Assembly (NCBI GenBank): GCA_008729055.1
Contig: SDUX01000008.1
Coordinates: forward strand, 558,001-622,000
DNA length: 64,000 nt
Origin: Pyropia haitanensis
Lineage: Eukaryota; Rhodophyta; Bangiophyceae; Bangiales; Bangiaceae
Direction of reading: 5' to 3'
Both the position numbers and the translations under genes were made by a program. Positions within the stretch are counted from its first letter, which is position 1. Each line of letters opens with the position of its first letter. The notes below the pieces were generated by a model, which had not been told where the DNA came from, did no database searches, and saw only the letters and a program-made list of their open reading frames with translations. Shown in pieces: positions 63,504-64,000 of this stretch.

Positions 63504-64000
63504 CTATACACGAGACGTAACCCCCGCTGCACGGCGAGCAGCCGCGTCCTTCTCCGAAAACTTGACGACCCTCTCCGCCAACTCGTCCGCGGCCCGCGCA
63601 TTTCTCAGGACCGTCGCCCGGTTGGTCTCTTGCAGGTGACCGCCCAGGAAGAGCTCATCGGCTAGGAAGTACGCACGGTCAAAGTTGAAGATGACGTCCA
63701 GCTCACAGACGTTGCCAAAGTACTTATCCAGCGACTCGACGTACAGGTGGACAGTCTCCAACGCGGACAACTCATTGTCCCCGTCGCTGATGCAGAGCAC
63801 AAAGTACAGCGACGCGTACCGCCGATAGATGAGCTTTCGGGCCAAGGACACGGACGATGGAGGGACGGGCGACCCAGACGCGGGCGGTGAGGATGGCGGC
63901 AGTGGAGGGGACGTCCACTCCACCACATTGCACATGACAGACGGGCGGGGAAGCACGAGCGTGACAACGTCCCGCATGATGGTCGCCCGTTGGGCAGTGG
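63504..64000 (-). CDS. AP-1 complex subunit sigma, 5' end beyond right edge
   Basis: The frame is open to the right edge and begins TAQRATIMRDVVTLVLPRPS VMCNVVEW in line with the YSQKER...PKLCNFVEW region of sigma adaptins. KLIYRRYASLYFVLCISDGD, NELSALETVHLYVESLDKYF, GNVCELDVIFNFDRAYFLAD and ELFLGGHLQETN follow. YASLYF, DNEL and LDKYFGxVCELDxIFNF favour AP-1 over AP-2 (which has YAGLYF and a different end). The small sigma subunit helps AP-1 select dileucine-motif cargo for clathrin vesicles at the trans-Golgi. A ~25-residue Pro/Ser insert (SPPLPPSSPPASGSPVPPSS) sits between NVVEW and KLIYRRYA. The missing N-terminus is about 40 residues. The C-terminus is ERVVKFSEKDAAARRAAGVT SRV. Confidence 0.9.
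   Translation of the reverse strand, partial: TAQRATIMRDVVTLVLPRPSVMCNVVEWTSPPLPPSSPPASGSPVPPSSVSLARKLIYRRYASLYFVLCISDGDNELSALETVHLYVESLDKYFGNVCELDVIFNFDRAYFLADELFLGGHLQETNRATVLRNARAADELAERVVKFSEKDAAARRAAGVTSRV

Noticed and set aside
1..64000. CRISPR arrays, rRNA, tRNA or bacterial operons
   Set aside because: No spacer-repeat pattern, no tRNA T-loop and cloverleaf combination and no rRNA motif were seen; the only 108-bp and 140-bp arrays are coding or satellite-like repeats without unique spacers.

Overview
The window reads as nuclear DNA from a GC-rich, intron-poor eukaryote. It carries actin, a centromere-type histone H3, the signal peptidase subunit SEC11, an AP-1 sigma adaptin, a DCAF7/WDR68 WD40 protein, a mitochondrial-type succinyl-CoA ligase alpha subunit and PIF/Harbinger transposon proteins. 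Introns are few (about 225-455 nt) with GT-AG borders. Long G/C homopolymers, GCC/GGC repeats and Ala/Gly/Pro-rich inserts are everywhere. A red alga of the Porphyra/Pyropia type fits this style, but that is inference. There are no bacterial operons and no recognisable rRNA, tRNA or CRISPR.

Layout. 0-5.5 kb: a gene running off the left edge (-), a RING-H2 protein (-), actin (-). 7.4-13.2 kb: a two-exon CtlX/arginine-deiminase-like hydrolase (+) and a phytochelatin-synthase-like peptidase (+). 14.7-23 kb: a very low-complexity region with a second RING-H2 gene (+) and a large disordered protein (-); reading frame changes at poly-C/G runs. 23.2-25.8 kb: succinyl-CoA ligase alpha (-) and a DUF4336/metallo-beta-lactamase-like protein (-). 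27.5 kb: a decayed transposon-like ORF. 29.8-34.3 kb: an Arg/Ser-rich protein with three copine-like C2 domains (+). 34.5-36.1 kb: four-exon SEC11 (-). 36.9-37.9 kb: a NUDT22-type Nudix hydrolase (-). 39.1-39.7 kb: a ~140-bp tandem repeat. 40.0-41.5 kb: an AT-hook protein (+). 43.9-44.3 kb: candidate CenH3 (+). 44.9-46.7 kb: a Myb-like protein of the kind that partners PIF/Harbinger transposases (-). 50.3-53.8 kb: a PIF/Harbinger transposase with a 108-bp-repeat tail (-). 55.9-57.4 kb: WDR68 (-). 58-61.4 kb: inverted repeats and small ORFs. 61.9-63.1 kb: a Cys4 zinc-finger protein (+). Right edge: AP-1 sigma (-), 5' end missing.

The genes are mostly unrelated housekeeping loci. The exception is 44.9-53.8 kb, where a Myb-like protein and a DDE transposase of the same superfamily lie in the same orientation. 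Three related copies of a short dispersed repeat (13.8, 38.0 and 55.2 kb) and several inverted repeats show that the spaces between genes hold small transposon debris.

Most other long open frames here are by-products of the GC bias, because stop codons are rare in GC-rich DNA. I used conserved motifs, splice junctions and protein-like composition to choose, and preferred ATG starts over GTG/TTG/CTG.
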